Assembly (NCBI RefSeq): GCF_002994745.2
Contig: NC_037094.1
Span: 1,326,001-1,390,000 of the forward strand
Direction: 5' to 3'
Length of the DNA stretch: 64,000 bases
From: Rosa chinensis
Lineage: Eukaryota > Streptophyta > Magnoliopsida > Rosales > Rosaceae
The notes under the pieces are model-generated. The model made no database searches and had not been told where the DNA came from. It saw only the letters and a list, made by a program, of their open reading frames with translations. Positions 13,001 to 26,113 of this stretch are shown here, piece after piece. The translations under genes were made by a program, and so were the position numbers. The number at the start of each line of letters is the position of its first letter. Position 1 is the first letter of the stretch.

Positions 13001-13648
13001 ACAGGAGAGTGTAAGGCTATTGTACCTGTTAGTAATGAGGATGACGCACACAAAGAACCTACAGAAATGTCTTGTTCAGATGCCCTGAAGAAGAAGAAAG
13101 TTCTGAAACATCGTCACAGAAAGCACAGAGGCACTGAACCAACAGGAGAGTGTAAGGCTATTGTACCTGTTAGTAATGAGGATGACGTGCGCAAAGAACC
13201 CACAGCGATGTCTTATTCAGATCAAATCATAGGAACATCAGATGAAGATGATACTGTTTCTTTCTATCTACATAAATCAAGGAAGAGAAAGCTTGAAGCT
13301 GGTCGACGAAAATTAGTCAGAGGGCAAAAGCTTGGCCTCCAAGAACCAATGAGGGGAGTGTTGAGAATTTGTCCAGGAAGTGATCATGAGACTGATGATC
13401 CTGTTGTGGCTTCCATGGGGAAAAAGTATACAAAGAAGAGGCATGCTCAAACTACCAAACAGCACGTCATTTGTAATGATCCCGATGCAGGAGATCTACC
13501 TAAACAAGAGGAGGTCACAATCAAACCTGGGAAGGAACAAGTGAGTGCTGGTGCAGACAGCGGCGATGATATAACACTTGCTTGTTTTCTTAATAGATTA
13601 AAGAAGCGACGTGAATCTGGCAGAGGAGATATTCAGATGCCGAGGTGA
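7081..13648 (+). CDS. SNAPC4: SNAPc largest subunit, 4.5-repeat MYB (MYB4R1/SNAPC4 type)
   Basis: DNA-binding subunit of the snRNA-activating protein complex, which drives transcription of spliceosomal snRNA genes; in plants the homologue is called MYB4R1. Exons: 7081-7486, 8014-8462, 8893-9092, 9519-9689, 10519-10836, 11399-11557, 11636-11785, 11890-12081, 12634-13648; 1019 residues. The N-terminus is strongly acidic (Asp/Glu runs, residues 14-26). A half MYB repeat (GRSGGECEARWLNWEDP) is followed by four full repeats starting at GPWTTDED, REWTKDED, GKWTPEED and GEWTEEED (about 408-625). That 4.5-repeat plan is diagnostic of SNAP190. The C-terminal 340 residues are basic and built partly of internal repeats rich in KKKKVLK. 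Other MYB classes are excluded by repeat number. Confidence 0.9.
12637..13215 (+). repeat. Coding tandem repeats in the SNAPC4 tail
   Basis: Three degenerate units encode variations on VPKKI(K/R)PRR...SEVxTxDG, KKKKVLK(Q/H)R and TGECKAIVPVSNEDD. Units two and three are close to identical over about 40 residues. A pure AAG run (about 12750-12776) gives eight lysines in unit one, and units two and three have four. The copies stay in frame. Confidence 0.8.
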
Positions 13649-14757
13649 TATTAGGACTTGTCATTTGTACATGCACTGTACTTTTTATAGGTAGAACTCC
13701 TTTAGACTAAATTGTCAAGCCATTCAAAAGGATTGCTAATCATCCTGCTGCAAGTCAATCCAGAAGGTAGTATCTAGCCATCCATCTACCTTCGACAGTG
13801 TTTGTCTGTTCTGATTTTGGGAATCATGTATAGAATAGAAAGATATAGTGCAATTATTCAAAAAATAGAAAAGAAAGATATAGTGCAATGCATTCAAAGG
13901 ATTCAAAAGTGCTCATTTTAGCGTTGATTGCTTCTTCCCAACAATAGCTAGCTTTCTCATTTGCTCATGGCATAAATTCTGAATAACTTCGTTCATTTTC
14001 TGTAGTTCTCATCCGCGTTAATCAAACAAATTGAGATTTTAGAATAGCATCATTACCATGACCTTGGACAATCAAGACCACCACTGCTTGCAAGTTGCAA
14101 CATTGCAAGACTTTGGATGAAGTGAAGGTGTGCCAGACATTTTTGGGGCAAGGCATTGATGTTCAAGAAATACCATAAAGTTGGTAGTTTACAAGGATTC
14201 AAAAGTGCAATGCATTCAAAGGATTCAAAAGTGCTCATTTTAGCGTTGATTGCTTCTTCCCAACAATAGCTAGCTTTCTCATTTGCTCATGGCATAAATT
14301 CTGAATAACTTCGTTCATTTTGGTAGTTTACAAGGCATTGATGTTGCCTCGAGGTCCTTTGTCCAGGTTTAAGATTTTTGAGCCACAGAATGCCAACAAT
14401 CAGATTTTAGAACAGATCGTAACCAAACCCCATGACCAGATTTTATGATATACAACCACACATCACAATTGCTCTATTTTGATAGGGTATCTTGTTCAAT
14501 ATTCCCTAGGCCAACGTGTTAATTAACAACGCAAACTAGAGCATGATAGAGATTGTAATTTCAGCATCAATTCAAAAAGATACTTAACTTGAAATCTGAC
14601 ATAATATCTTAATTTGAAAACCAAAAAATAGCAAGGCGTTAAAGCCATATAGTCAACATAGAGATAAAATCCCAAATATCCAAGTTTCCAACCAAAAACC
14701 TAAATAGACTTTTGACAGTACAACGATAACCAAAACAGATCTCTCGTAAGCAGTTTT
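13649..14757. other. Intergenic region with exact direct repeat
   Basis: 3' flanks of two convergent genes, SNAPC4 and RACK1. An identical 117-bp block occurs at 13883-13999 and 14205-14321. The short string TTGGTAGTTTACAAGG is also duplicated (14181-14196 and about 14320-14336). No open frame is supported. Confidence 0.7.
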
Positions 14758-16662
<1,905 letters not shown>

Positions 16663-16704
16663 CGCTGGTGGAGCTCGGCGGCGGCGGCGCGAGAGAGAAG
16701 CTCT

Positions 16705-16899
16705 TAGGGTTTTGGGGGAGCGAGATAGAGCGAGTGTAAAAGGCGTGAGAGGAAAAATGAATACGAGTGTGTGCTTAAATAGGGGGAGTGGAATTAGGGT
16801 TTTGGAGAGGCCGGTTCGACTTGGAAGCCCATATTGATACTGAAGTTGGGCCAAGAAAGGGCTTCTTGGTTGGTGGATCTTTCATTTTCTATTTGGGCT
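16705..16899 (-). promoter_or_regulatory. RACK1 promoter/leader with telo boxes and site II motifs
   Basis: On the RACK1 strand, AAACCCTA telo boxes are the complements of 16705-16712 and 16795-16802. Site II motifs lie at 16826-16831, 16847-16852 and 16894-16899 (TGGGCC/T on either strand). Telo box plus site II is the usual promoter signature of plant ribosomal-protein genes, so RACK1 looks co-regulated with them. This is inference from motifs. Confidence 0.55.
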
Positions 16900-17017
16900 T
16901 CTACATCTTTTATTTAGCCGATCAGACTTTGGTTTTTGATTAAACGTAGCATGAAGCATTAGACTCTGAATTTGCCGTGTATTTCTTTTCTTTGTGAGCT
17001 GTGACCGGTTTAGTTTA

Positions 17018-17279
17018 GAGCAAGTTCACCCGTTGGGTCACCGGGTCACCTACTATTCACTGCTTTTTAGTGTATATTTTCATTCTCTGGGTCACGAAAT
17101 ACACTGTGCCCGTGACTCAGGGCACGAAATACACTGTGCAGGTCACCATGGTGACCCAGAATACTGTACAGGGTGACCTAGGGCACGAAATACACTGTGC
17201 TCGTGACCCAGAGGGTGAAATTAACACTAAAAAGCAGTGAATAGTGGGTGACCTGGTGACCCAACGGGTGAACTTGCTC
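17018..17279. mobile_element. Foldback MITE, PIF/Harbinger (Tourist) type
   Basis: 262-bp element that is one long imperfect palindrome. The ends are GAGCAAGTTCACCCGTTGGG and its complement, and pairing continues through the CACTGCTTTTTAGTGT blocks toward the centre. It is flanked by a TTA duplication (17015-17017 and 17280-17282), the target preference of PIF/Harbinger elements. It lies between RACK1 and PEX3 and codes for nothing. Confidence 0.85.
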
Positions 17280-17282
17280 TTA

Positions 17283-18151
17283 GTGTTTGCACTATCAAAT
17301 TTGTAGTATAAAAGTTGCGTGTAGCCTGTTAAAAGGTGCATGGGACAGTGACGAGTTTGGTTGTGAAGCATCAGACTCTGACTTCACGTTTATATTTTTT
17401 GTATGCTGCAACCAATCCAGTGTCTACACTAATAATTTTGTGCTGCAAACAGTTTTAAGTAACAATTATTTCTGTTACATTTCATCCTACTAATACAATT
17501 GAAATTTTGCCCAAAAAAAAGAGAAAAAAAATATTGAAATGGAACAAGTAAATGGTCCATCTAACCCAAATTGCATAATGTGTCCCACAAAGTAAATGGT
17601 CCATTCATACATAAATATTAGGGGAAACTCTTCCCCCATTGCTGCCCTTTGCCCAAGTTGCCTTCCTATATATCTTACACAGTACATGTCCTTGCATTAA
17701 GAATAGGATAAAATGATACACAAAAATTTATTGTCTTTATCATAAGTTGCACATTTTAGAGGTAAAAGGTGCATTAACTTCTATACACAAATCATAAATG
17801 TGATAACACAAAATCCAGCCATAATTGTATAGAGCCATCACTTTTAGGTCCCAAATGTCCTATTTCAACTTGCCTTCTCTAAAGCCTAAACCTTGTATAA
17901 ATTTCTCAGATAAACTCCTATAAAAGGCTCTTCCTTTAAGCCCGTCTCTCTCTCTCTCTCGAATTGAAAGCGCCACCGTTACAGATTCACTCCCGGCGGG
18001 TTTCCCAACACCGCTTGCCGGCCCTCAACGGAAAGCCCACAACTTGTTCATTGTGTTCTCTCGCCCCTTTTCACTTGAGTACTATTTCATTCAGCTCCGT
18101 TAATCTGAGGCGCAGTGATGGAGTTTTGGCTCTTCTAGCAGAAAAAAAAAG
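17283..18151. other. PEX3 upstream region
   Basis: AT-rich promoter region, then a (CT)n tract at about 17946-17960 and a GC-richer leader before the PEX3 start at 18152. No independent gene is seen. The short frame at 17964-18164 has no ATG start of its own and lies in the leader. Confidence 0.5.
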
Positions 18152-21144
18152 ATGCTTTCTTTGAGGTCAGGCTTTGTAAATTGCAGTGTTTTCTAACTTG
18201 GGTCTTTGCCGTTTGGCTCCAATTGTTTGTTTACGATTCTGGGTGGTGTTGTGCTTGGTTCTATTGTGCTAGTTAACTGTTCTAGTTACAGTTTCTTACA
18301 TTCTTTTAGTTTGTATGGATAAAGATTTGCTTGTTTTGGTGAAATTCATTTGCTTTTGTTGCATTCTGGGTATGGTGGTTTATGGGTTTGTTTATGGTTT
18401 TGGTAGAAATGAGGTTCTTGATATCCAACAAGTGCTGCCCTTTAGTTTTCTAATGGCATTTGTGATATTAGGGGCTTTTGGAGGAGGCATAGGAGGAAGG
18501 TGCTTGTTACAACTGGTGTGTTAGGAGGTGGATATCTACTGTATAAACTATATAATGCTCACAGACAGAGGCTTACTGACCTGGAGGCCGAACTCGCCCG
18601 CGAACAAGAGAGCAGTGAGGAGCTCCTTAAGGCTAAGTAAATACCGAACCCTGTTTCGTTTTCTTGTTGTGATTTGTGGATTGTTGAGTCCATGGCTGCT
18701 TACTATTTGGTTTCTCATGTTATGTCTCTTTCTTCACGTTGATAGAATGCAAGCTCATTTTGAGAACATTCAAAGCATTGCTGATACAACAACGCTGCCT
18801 CACGTGATGCACTATTTGAGTAGTCGGATAGCAGAAGAGTTAGATACTACTTATATCACCGAAAGGTTAATGCAAATGAAGGGGAAGTCTCCAGAGAAAC
18901 TTGAATTGTGGGATAGATTAAAAGTTCTAAGTATGTATCTTTCCTTCTTTGGCAGTGATGAATTGTCATCTTTCAATATGAGTTATCTATGATTTCAGCT
19001 CAAATATAGATATTGTGATGTGCTCACCTTCTATAGGTCTTCTGTTTTTTCAGGCTTCACAAGAATGGTGTTGTCGTTGTGGTCGATGACGATGCTTAGC
19101 TTATATATTAGAGTTCAAGTCAATATATTAGGGAGACATTTATACATTGATACTGCACGTGGTTTTGGAAGCTCTCTTATAGTTGTAAGGGCCATTTACT
19201 TTCCTGCTTTACTTATGCACTTTAATTCATCAGATTTGTTGGCTTTGATGTCATGTTATTATTTCAACATCCGAGTGTTCTCAGCTTAAGTAGTCTAGCG
19301 CAACTGAACATGCTTACTTAATATCCATGCACCCGAAACATTTTTATTTATTTGAATTATTGAATTTTTCCTTTTCCAGTTTAATGTATGTGCTCCCATT
19401 TTGTCAAATAGCATCAAACATGGTTGCAAAGTCTACAAGCTATGACACTTAATTCTAGGTTGTGGAAAGATTGACTAGGATGTTGGTAGTCTGGCTTGAT
19501 CTTCAATGTTATTAAGGAGATGTTAAGTAGATCTTTTGGAGAAGCTCTTTTAGAAATCTTACCAGAAGGATTTTGGAATGAAGTGTGAGTGACATATTTC
19601 TAAACTTTCCCTTATGCTGTGTGTAAGAAATTCTAATAATAAGTCTTCTGATACCAGATTGTAATGGTTTCTTCTCATTACTGTATTGGTGGCTATAAAG
19701 AGTGTGGTCACCTGCCTTTTTATTTGGTTATGGTTGGCCACCTGGTTTTCTTGTTAGCCTTTCTTGAAGGTCTACATTACTGAACTGTTTGTGAGAGTCT
19801 TGGATAACGCTCGTTAATATAATAAATATAGAATGATTTTAAGAATTGCTGCATTGTGACTGTCTGATTGATGCCTCTAAAAGCACTGTTACTTCTGTTA
19901 ACTCTTACCCATTGACTGTCTGCTTTAGGATTTTGCACACTTTTATTGATATGTTTTTATCTGGTTTACTCTTTCCCAAGTCATCTTTGCTAATTTGTAT
20001 TACCACTTATATTAGGCATTCTACAAAGTGAACCTTATATTACTCTTGGATTTAATGTGATATTTTTGTATGTATGCTTACAGGAGGATGCTGAACTCAT
20101 TGATAGGGATGACCAGCAGAAGTTTCTAGCAAGTTCTGATTATCTCTCCAGTTATGGCATGCCTGCTTTAATTTCGAATATCCAGGCAGCAGCAGCAGAA
20201 GTTCTTAATGGGTAAGGTTTGTTGTACCATTTATAGTGGTCAATTTCCAGGTTTTGAATCTATAGGCAATAAGTTTATTATACTTGAAACTACCATAACT
20301 TAATGAGCACTTCCAAGTTGGAATATATAGAACAACGTCAATCACACTAGCACCCACCACAATAAAGGCACAGGGGCTTTGGCTGAAGATGCATTAGAAA
20401 AATTTCTTGAAACTTTAGAAATCTTATTAATTGTCTTGGATGATTTTCATCTGCAGAAAGCAGCTAACTGAACGGTTCAATACCACGGTTCTCCATGATA
20501 CTATTATGCAAATGCTTGACAAGTTCATGAGCACAGGAAGTCCCCATCACTGGGTGAACTACTTGATGCCAGAGGATGCTCGTTGGGTTGAACTAGCAAC
20601 TGCCTTCAGCAGTGATAGCACAGTTCTTCCGGATGTCACCAAATTTGAACAACTTATGCTGGAGACGCGGTCAGTAATATCAAGGTATTTTTATGGCTTT
20701 TATGTTGGAGACGTGGTCAGTAATATCAAATTTGAAACAACTTATGTTCTGGGTTTTACTAAATACCTGAGTTCTTTCATGAACTCTAACAAGTAGAACA
20801 ATGCAACTTATTCCTCCTGTTCCTTTCTCTTTCTCATACTCTCTAGTTTCTTTATCACATCAGTGGATAATCTATGATTTTGTGTTCTCTCTTTCAGTGG
20901 TGAATTTGGTAGTATTGCTCAGATGGCACTGAGAGCAGTGGTGGATACAGTGGTAGTGGATATGGGCACCCAATCTGGAGGTGATCTAGCGTCCGGAACG
21001 CCCCTTGCCAAAGTTTTGGCAAGAGTTGCACAGATGGGTCCCACACTCCTTGGAGAATCAAGCAAATTCGTACAGATCATTCTAAATGTACCAGAAGTTG
21101 AGCTCTTTTTTACTCTCATCTATTCACATATGCAAATCTCATAG
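18152..21144 (+). CDS. PEX3: Peroxin-3 (PEX3)
   Basis: Peroxisomal membrane protein that anchors the receptor PEX19 so that other membrane proteins can be inserted. Exons: 18152-18165, 18472-18636, 18746-18930, 19054-19184, 20084-20211, 20457-20684, 20898-21144; 365 residues, the length of plant PEX3. The first coding exon is only 14 nt (MLSL plus two bases); the next supplies GFWRRHRRKVLV, a basic cluster before a membrane helix (about 14-32, VLGGGYLLYKLY). Conserved plant PEX3 stretches are HFENIQSIADTTTLPHVMHY, SLYIRVQVNILGRHLYIDTA and DKFMSTGSPHHWVNYLMPED. The C-terminus VPEVELFFTLIYSHMQIS also fits. The tail of exon 6 is partly repeated in the following intron. Confidence 0.95.
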
Positions 21145-21732
21145 GCTAGAGACAGACCCTAGTTCCTTTTTGAAGTGATTGTTCATTTCCTTGCAATTGA
21201 GGCAGCAATGGAAAACATGCTCATCGCATTTGGGTTTCAAGTGCTCAAAAGTCAGAAATTTGAAAGGCCATAACAGATAAAGATGAGGATTACTGCAGTG
21301 TGATTTACCTTTGTACTACTACCTCATCTATAATCGTTTGTTGTACTGTACCATCTAATATTTAGATATATGCCGATATGGTGTGTGTGGCACCAAGATA
21401 TAAAGTTGCATCCTCCGCTTGCCTGTTAAATTAATAGTATCGAAGGTAATGATGCTGACCTGATCTTTCCATATATATCTTTCAGCTTATTGGCTCCAGT
21501 CTATCTATAATGAAGTAAAACATACAAGTATGGATAATGAATCTCAGATCCTGCTAGTTCCTTCATCTAAAACCTCAAAAAGTACAAGAACTTGTACATG
21601 AAAGTTGATAACAAAGTTACAATTGCTAGTTCCACAGTTAAAAGAATCCTAATTGTCTCAGAAACGACTGCAGCATGATGAACTAAACCTAAACCCTAAA
21701 CCCAACTGCAGCATCTGTGTTGATGCAGATTA
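21145..21732. other. Convergent 3' flanks of PEX3 and expansin
   Basis: About 590 bp of AT-rich DNA between two stop codons. It should hold the 3' UTRs of both genes. No open frame or repeat stands out. Confidence 0.5.
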
Positions 21733-22647
21733 CTAGAAGTTTCTTCCCTCATATGTCTTCCCCAATTGCCAATCCCTCGGGGCGACATTGTCGGACTGCA
21801 CCATTCTACCATCCCTTGCGGTAACTTGGAAAGACAAGCTCTGCCCCTGTAACTTCTGCACAGTATCATCCGATACCTGCCAGTTTACGCCCCAATTACG
21901 TTCCATTTGTATCCAACCAGTCTGAGAACCCTTTATCTTCACATCAACAACCTGTCCAGCACCACCAACATTGTACACTAGCACAAGCAACCAACCTTGA
22001 TTTCCCTTAAACACGAACTTTATACCACCACTCTTGCGGCACTTAACTCGGCGATAGACAACCGGGACAATTCCTGCTTTGTATTCTGCAATGTTCAAGA
22101 ACATAGGCATGGATAGATCAAAGTGCTTGCGAGGCGGGTTGCACCAAGGAGCTTCCTCATCGTAGCTTGGAGGGCAGTAGTTGGTAGCTGTGACCCGGAT
22201 TGCGCCTGCACCTTTTTTGCACCATTCTGAAGAGTTAAAACACATTATTAGGAAACAAGCTCCGCAAGTACGTCCTTTGTTGAACAATGCCTCGCTTAAT
22301 GCTGTGGTTTGAAGGCCGTATCCTTCTTCAATAACATTTTCGTATCCACAAGCTCCCTCTGCGGAAAAAATTTCGATCTACATAAGTGTAGTTCAAGAGG
22401 TATATGATTCGGTAAACTTTTCCTATTTCATTAGCCTACATTGCAAGATGAAAAGTAAACAACAAATATGTGGAGTAAAGAGGTATTAGTGGATTAAGGA
22501 CTTACGCAAGGTTTCATCACCATTCATGTCGCCGTAAAACGTTGCAGTAGCATGCTGCCAACCACGCTTAAGAGAGAGACCGGCGGCAGCCATGCCTAGG
22601 TTGAGAACAATCATGACTATGACGAAACAGGACCGGAGACTAGTCAT
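21733..22647 (-). CDS. Alpha-expansin
   Basis: Secreted cell-wall-loosening protein acting non-enzymatically on cellulose/xyloglucan contacts. Two exons: 22506-22647 and 21733-22358; 255 residues. The N-terminal 23 or so residues form a signal peptide (MTSLRSCFVIVMIVLNLGMAAA). The six-stranded double-psi barrel has GWQHATATFYGDMNG, GACGYENV, FNKGRTCGACF, VTATNYCPP and the HFD motif (KHFDLSMPMF). The CBM63 domain follows, with NQGWLLVLVYNVGGAG and NWGVNWQVSDD. PWCNPPRKHFDLS marks it as an alpha (EXPA) rather than beta type. The intron position after ETLQ is typical of the family. Subclade not assigned. Confidence 0.93.
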
Positions 22648-25399
22648 CTTAGCTCAAGAGAAAATGTTAGTCACGGTTTAACTGTGAAAAAGAAAATTAG
22701 CAGCATTGCATGCTTATAACATATGAGAACGCATTAGCATCGGTGATTAGTTAAAGGGAAAGTCTGAAATCCAACCGATTCCATTGATCTACTTATTTAG
22801 TTCAGGAAAAAGTTCCAAATTTTTGACTGAATCCTACTAGATGTGACTGATATATTTTACTGCATTACCTATATCCATAGGCTTAAGTTTCTCAACAACT
22901 TCAACAGACTAATCAATTTGATTTTTTCCATTCACATATAACTTTTAACTATGAAAAGCAAATTTATGACACAATTTGGATTAGTTAATGAACTCACTTG
23001 CAGTTTCTTACATTTATTTATTTAATTATTTTTTTCTTTATCCCATCCCACCCTTACATATATAAGTGAGAATCAAACCCTTAACCTTAATTTACAATGT
23101 AATGACACAATTTCTAAACCATTTGCTATGATGATAAATTCATAGCTTAATCTGCTCCAAAAGCTACTCGACTGTTTAGCTTCATTCCAGGGGTATACGC
23201 CAAGACATTGATTTGGAAGCAAAATTGTTATGAATGAACTCCCAGCAGGAAGACGATTGGAGGCCATGACTAGCCTCTCCTAGAACTGTGACTTGGTGTC
23301 ACACATAAGAGAATGCGAAAATTCATGAAAATTAAATGAAAAATTGGCTAAAATACAATCCATTATTAGTTTGATTGTCCCTAAAACCTGTTAGGTTAAC
23401 TTGCAAGAAGAATTTGTTCATGCAACAAGAATTAATTCTATCTTACCAATTTTTTTGTTTTGTTTGTTTTTTTTTTCATAAGAATCAAATGTTTTCATAT
23501 GTATCTTTTTGTTACGAGATGTTGGAGGAACCAATATGATCCGCAAAAGAGTGCTGCATTGCATAAAAACTAGACATACTTGCAAGTAATCCTGATTAGA
23601 AATGCATGCTTTGATAAAAACATTTGAATAGGCATATTTAGTTTAGTTAACTTTTCTTTCTCTTAAGTTTTTATTATTTCCTACTGTCTACGACTAGGGT
23701 TAAGATCAGCCATAATTTACATAATACTAATAGAATATGAAACCGACCATCTTAGCTTAAGAGAAAATATTAGTCGGAATAGCTATGAACAAGCAATTAA
23801 ATTAGCAGTATTGCATGATTATCTAACACATAATGAGTGCATTAGCATTGTAGATTAGTTAAAGAAGAGTTTGAAATGCAACTAATTTCATTGTATTTCA
23901 ATATTTTTCATATGACTAAATTCTCAATATTTTTCATATGACTAAATTCTACTTAGTTTACATGATTAGTTTCAAACAAATCTGACCAAATCATGCGGCT
24001 TAGATTTACTTGGCCAGTCCATTGCCTTAAGTTTCTCTACAACTTCAATGGATCACTTGTGTAAATTAGTGAACGGTTAACTTTTTTTTTTGAATAAGTG
24101 AACGGTTAACTTGTATATCATAAATTTACAGAATTTTTTAATCATTATTTGCAACGATAATAAAATCATATATAGCATGATCTCATCTCTGCCCCTCCAA
24201 GATTAATGCTCTCAATTATTTAGCTTCATAGGGATAATGGAATGAAATACAAATATGATCATATAGAATCCATTTGTTTTTGAGAAGATTTTCGACCGAT
24301 TCTAAATGCCCCATAGATTTATATTTTATTTGGTAGTGACTGATGCATATAATGCCCTGTAGAACGTTGTCTCAACAAGTATCAGTTATCTTTAATTTGT
24401 TCAAAAATGACTTTATCACAAGAACAGTCTTAGATGCCATGACTGCAGCAGGCATCACCCAAAACGGACCGGCTAGTATCACAGTAAGAGAATGAGAAAG
24501 CTCATGAAAGCTGTATGAAAATGGTTTGCCACTGATTGGTTTGGTTGCCCTGAAACCTCTCTCTTCCCAAGTTCACAAAGCTATGTCTAGTTAGATTGGT
24601 TCCATATCTATGTTTGTTCACTTGTTGTGAGATGTTGGAGAAACCTATTGAATATGGCAAGGCAACAAAAACTAGCATTCTTGTATAGCTCAAAATTCCA
24701 AATAACCATCTCGAAAGCCAAGAAGCCGGAAATAGTCAAAATTGTTCAACTCTTCGATTCTTTCATCTCCAATAAAATAAAGCTGTGAGGGTATCAAAAT
24801 ATGCATGGTTATCTAACATGGAAAGTTCTTATTGCAAATAACATAATTTGTTAAAATATTCAAAATTGTACCATATTTTAGTAGGATATGTTTGCTCAAT
24901 TCAGTGTCAGATGTAAGTTTCCAATTATATCCTCAAGCCTCAATATCTTAACCATTTCAAACTTTAACTCTCAATGTATCAATCAAAATGAACTCAATGA
25001 CTCAGTTCACTAATAATTGTAAACTATAAATATTTATCAACTTGTAAGCTACTCGACTAATTATCATTACATATGAATCATATGATTACACATGCACAAC
25101 ACAATTTTTTGGTGAAAACATGCATAAGCCATTTCATAGACGAAATAAACATGTCAGATTAGATCACAGTTTCTAACTCCTCTAACGGGCCAAGACAAGA
25201 CCTACGTGAGTAGAAACGGAAAACAGTGCGAACCAAATTTGTAACAAGATGATCAACATCTGTACCCCATTGACAATCTTAATATGGGGTTTACCAGAAT
25301 GAAAACAAGTAATCCAAGAGGTTTTATTTATTTATTTTAATTTTTTTATAAACAAAAAACTCTTCCGACAAAATAAATTTTTTCTGTTTGGTTTTGACT
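22648..25399. other. Expansin upstream region, partly duplicated
   Basis: AT-rich intergenic DNA without a supported gene. Much of 23745-24690 is a diverged copy of 22641-23640: several short blocks recur in the same order, for example near 22648/23751, 22733/23840, 23515/24626 and 23305/24485. It looks like an old tandem duplication in which one side lost any coding part. Confidence 0.6.
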
Positions 25400-26113
25400 A
25401 ATCAAAGTTTCAAATTAACCCTTCGAGATGGAGAGAGGGCCTCCGAAACTTGCAGAGCGACCCGGTGAGGCGAAAGTGTGATTTCGTGATGGCGGTGGTG
25501 AGCCTCGTGCTCTCCAGACCAGGCAGAGGCAAGATGACAGCGGCGTGGGCATGGAGAGGCTGTGGTTTCTTCTGCAACAGCGTTGAGATCTTGACCCAGT
25601 TTCTCGAAGGCTCCGATTAAGGCAATTCTTGGCTAAGAGTGGTGTTTTTGGACGTGGTTTGGTTGATTATGTCGGAACTGCGACGTTGGTGTCCACGCCT
25701 GCAGCTTTCGAGGGGTTTGGGCTATGCGTCGTGGGCCGACGTCGTTTGACCGAGGGGACCAGGTCTGAGCAGCTGGAGGCGCCGATGGTGGTGTTAGGCC
25801 GAAACAAACCCGACTCGGGCTGTGATGGCGATGTCTCCAGCGATCTATGACTGCTGCAGGAGAGCCAAGCTGGGTCTCTGTAGCGCCGGCGATGGCTGGG
25901 CTGGCTGGTGATATTGACCGGGTTAGGGCTGGCTGGTGATATTGCACCGCTGGTGATGCAGGCGGCGACAAGCTGCGGGCAAGAACCACTTCTGGAAAAA
26001 CCCGCAGGAAACCCTAGTTTTGAACTAGGGTTGACCGTTGTTTTGACTGGGCTGGTTGGAGCATATGGGCTGGTGCAGGTGACTGGGCTTGAGTCTTCTT
26101 TTTGTGGGACGCT

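Noticed and set aside
16663..16854. N-terminal extension of RACK1 to an upstream ATG
   Set aside because: RACK1 proteins start at MGSEG or similar; the upstream part contains the telo box and reads as leader.
18315..18524. Hydrophobic 69-codon frame
   Set aside because: It is intron 1 of PEX3 running into exon 2 in the wrong frame.
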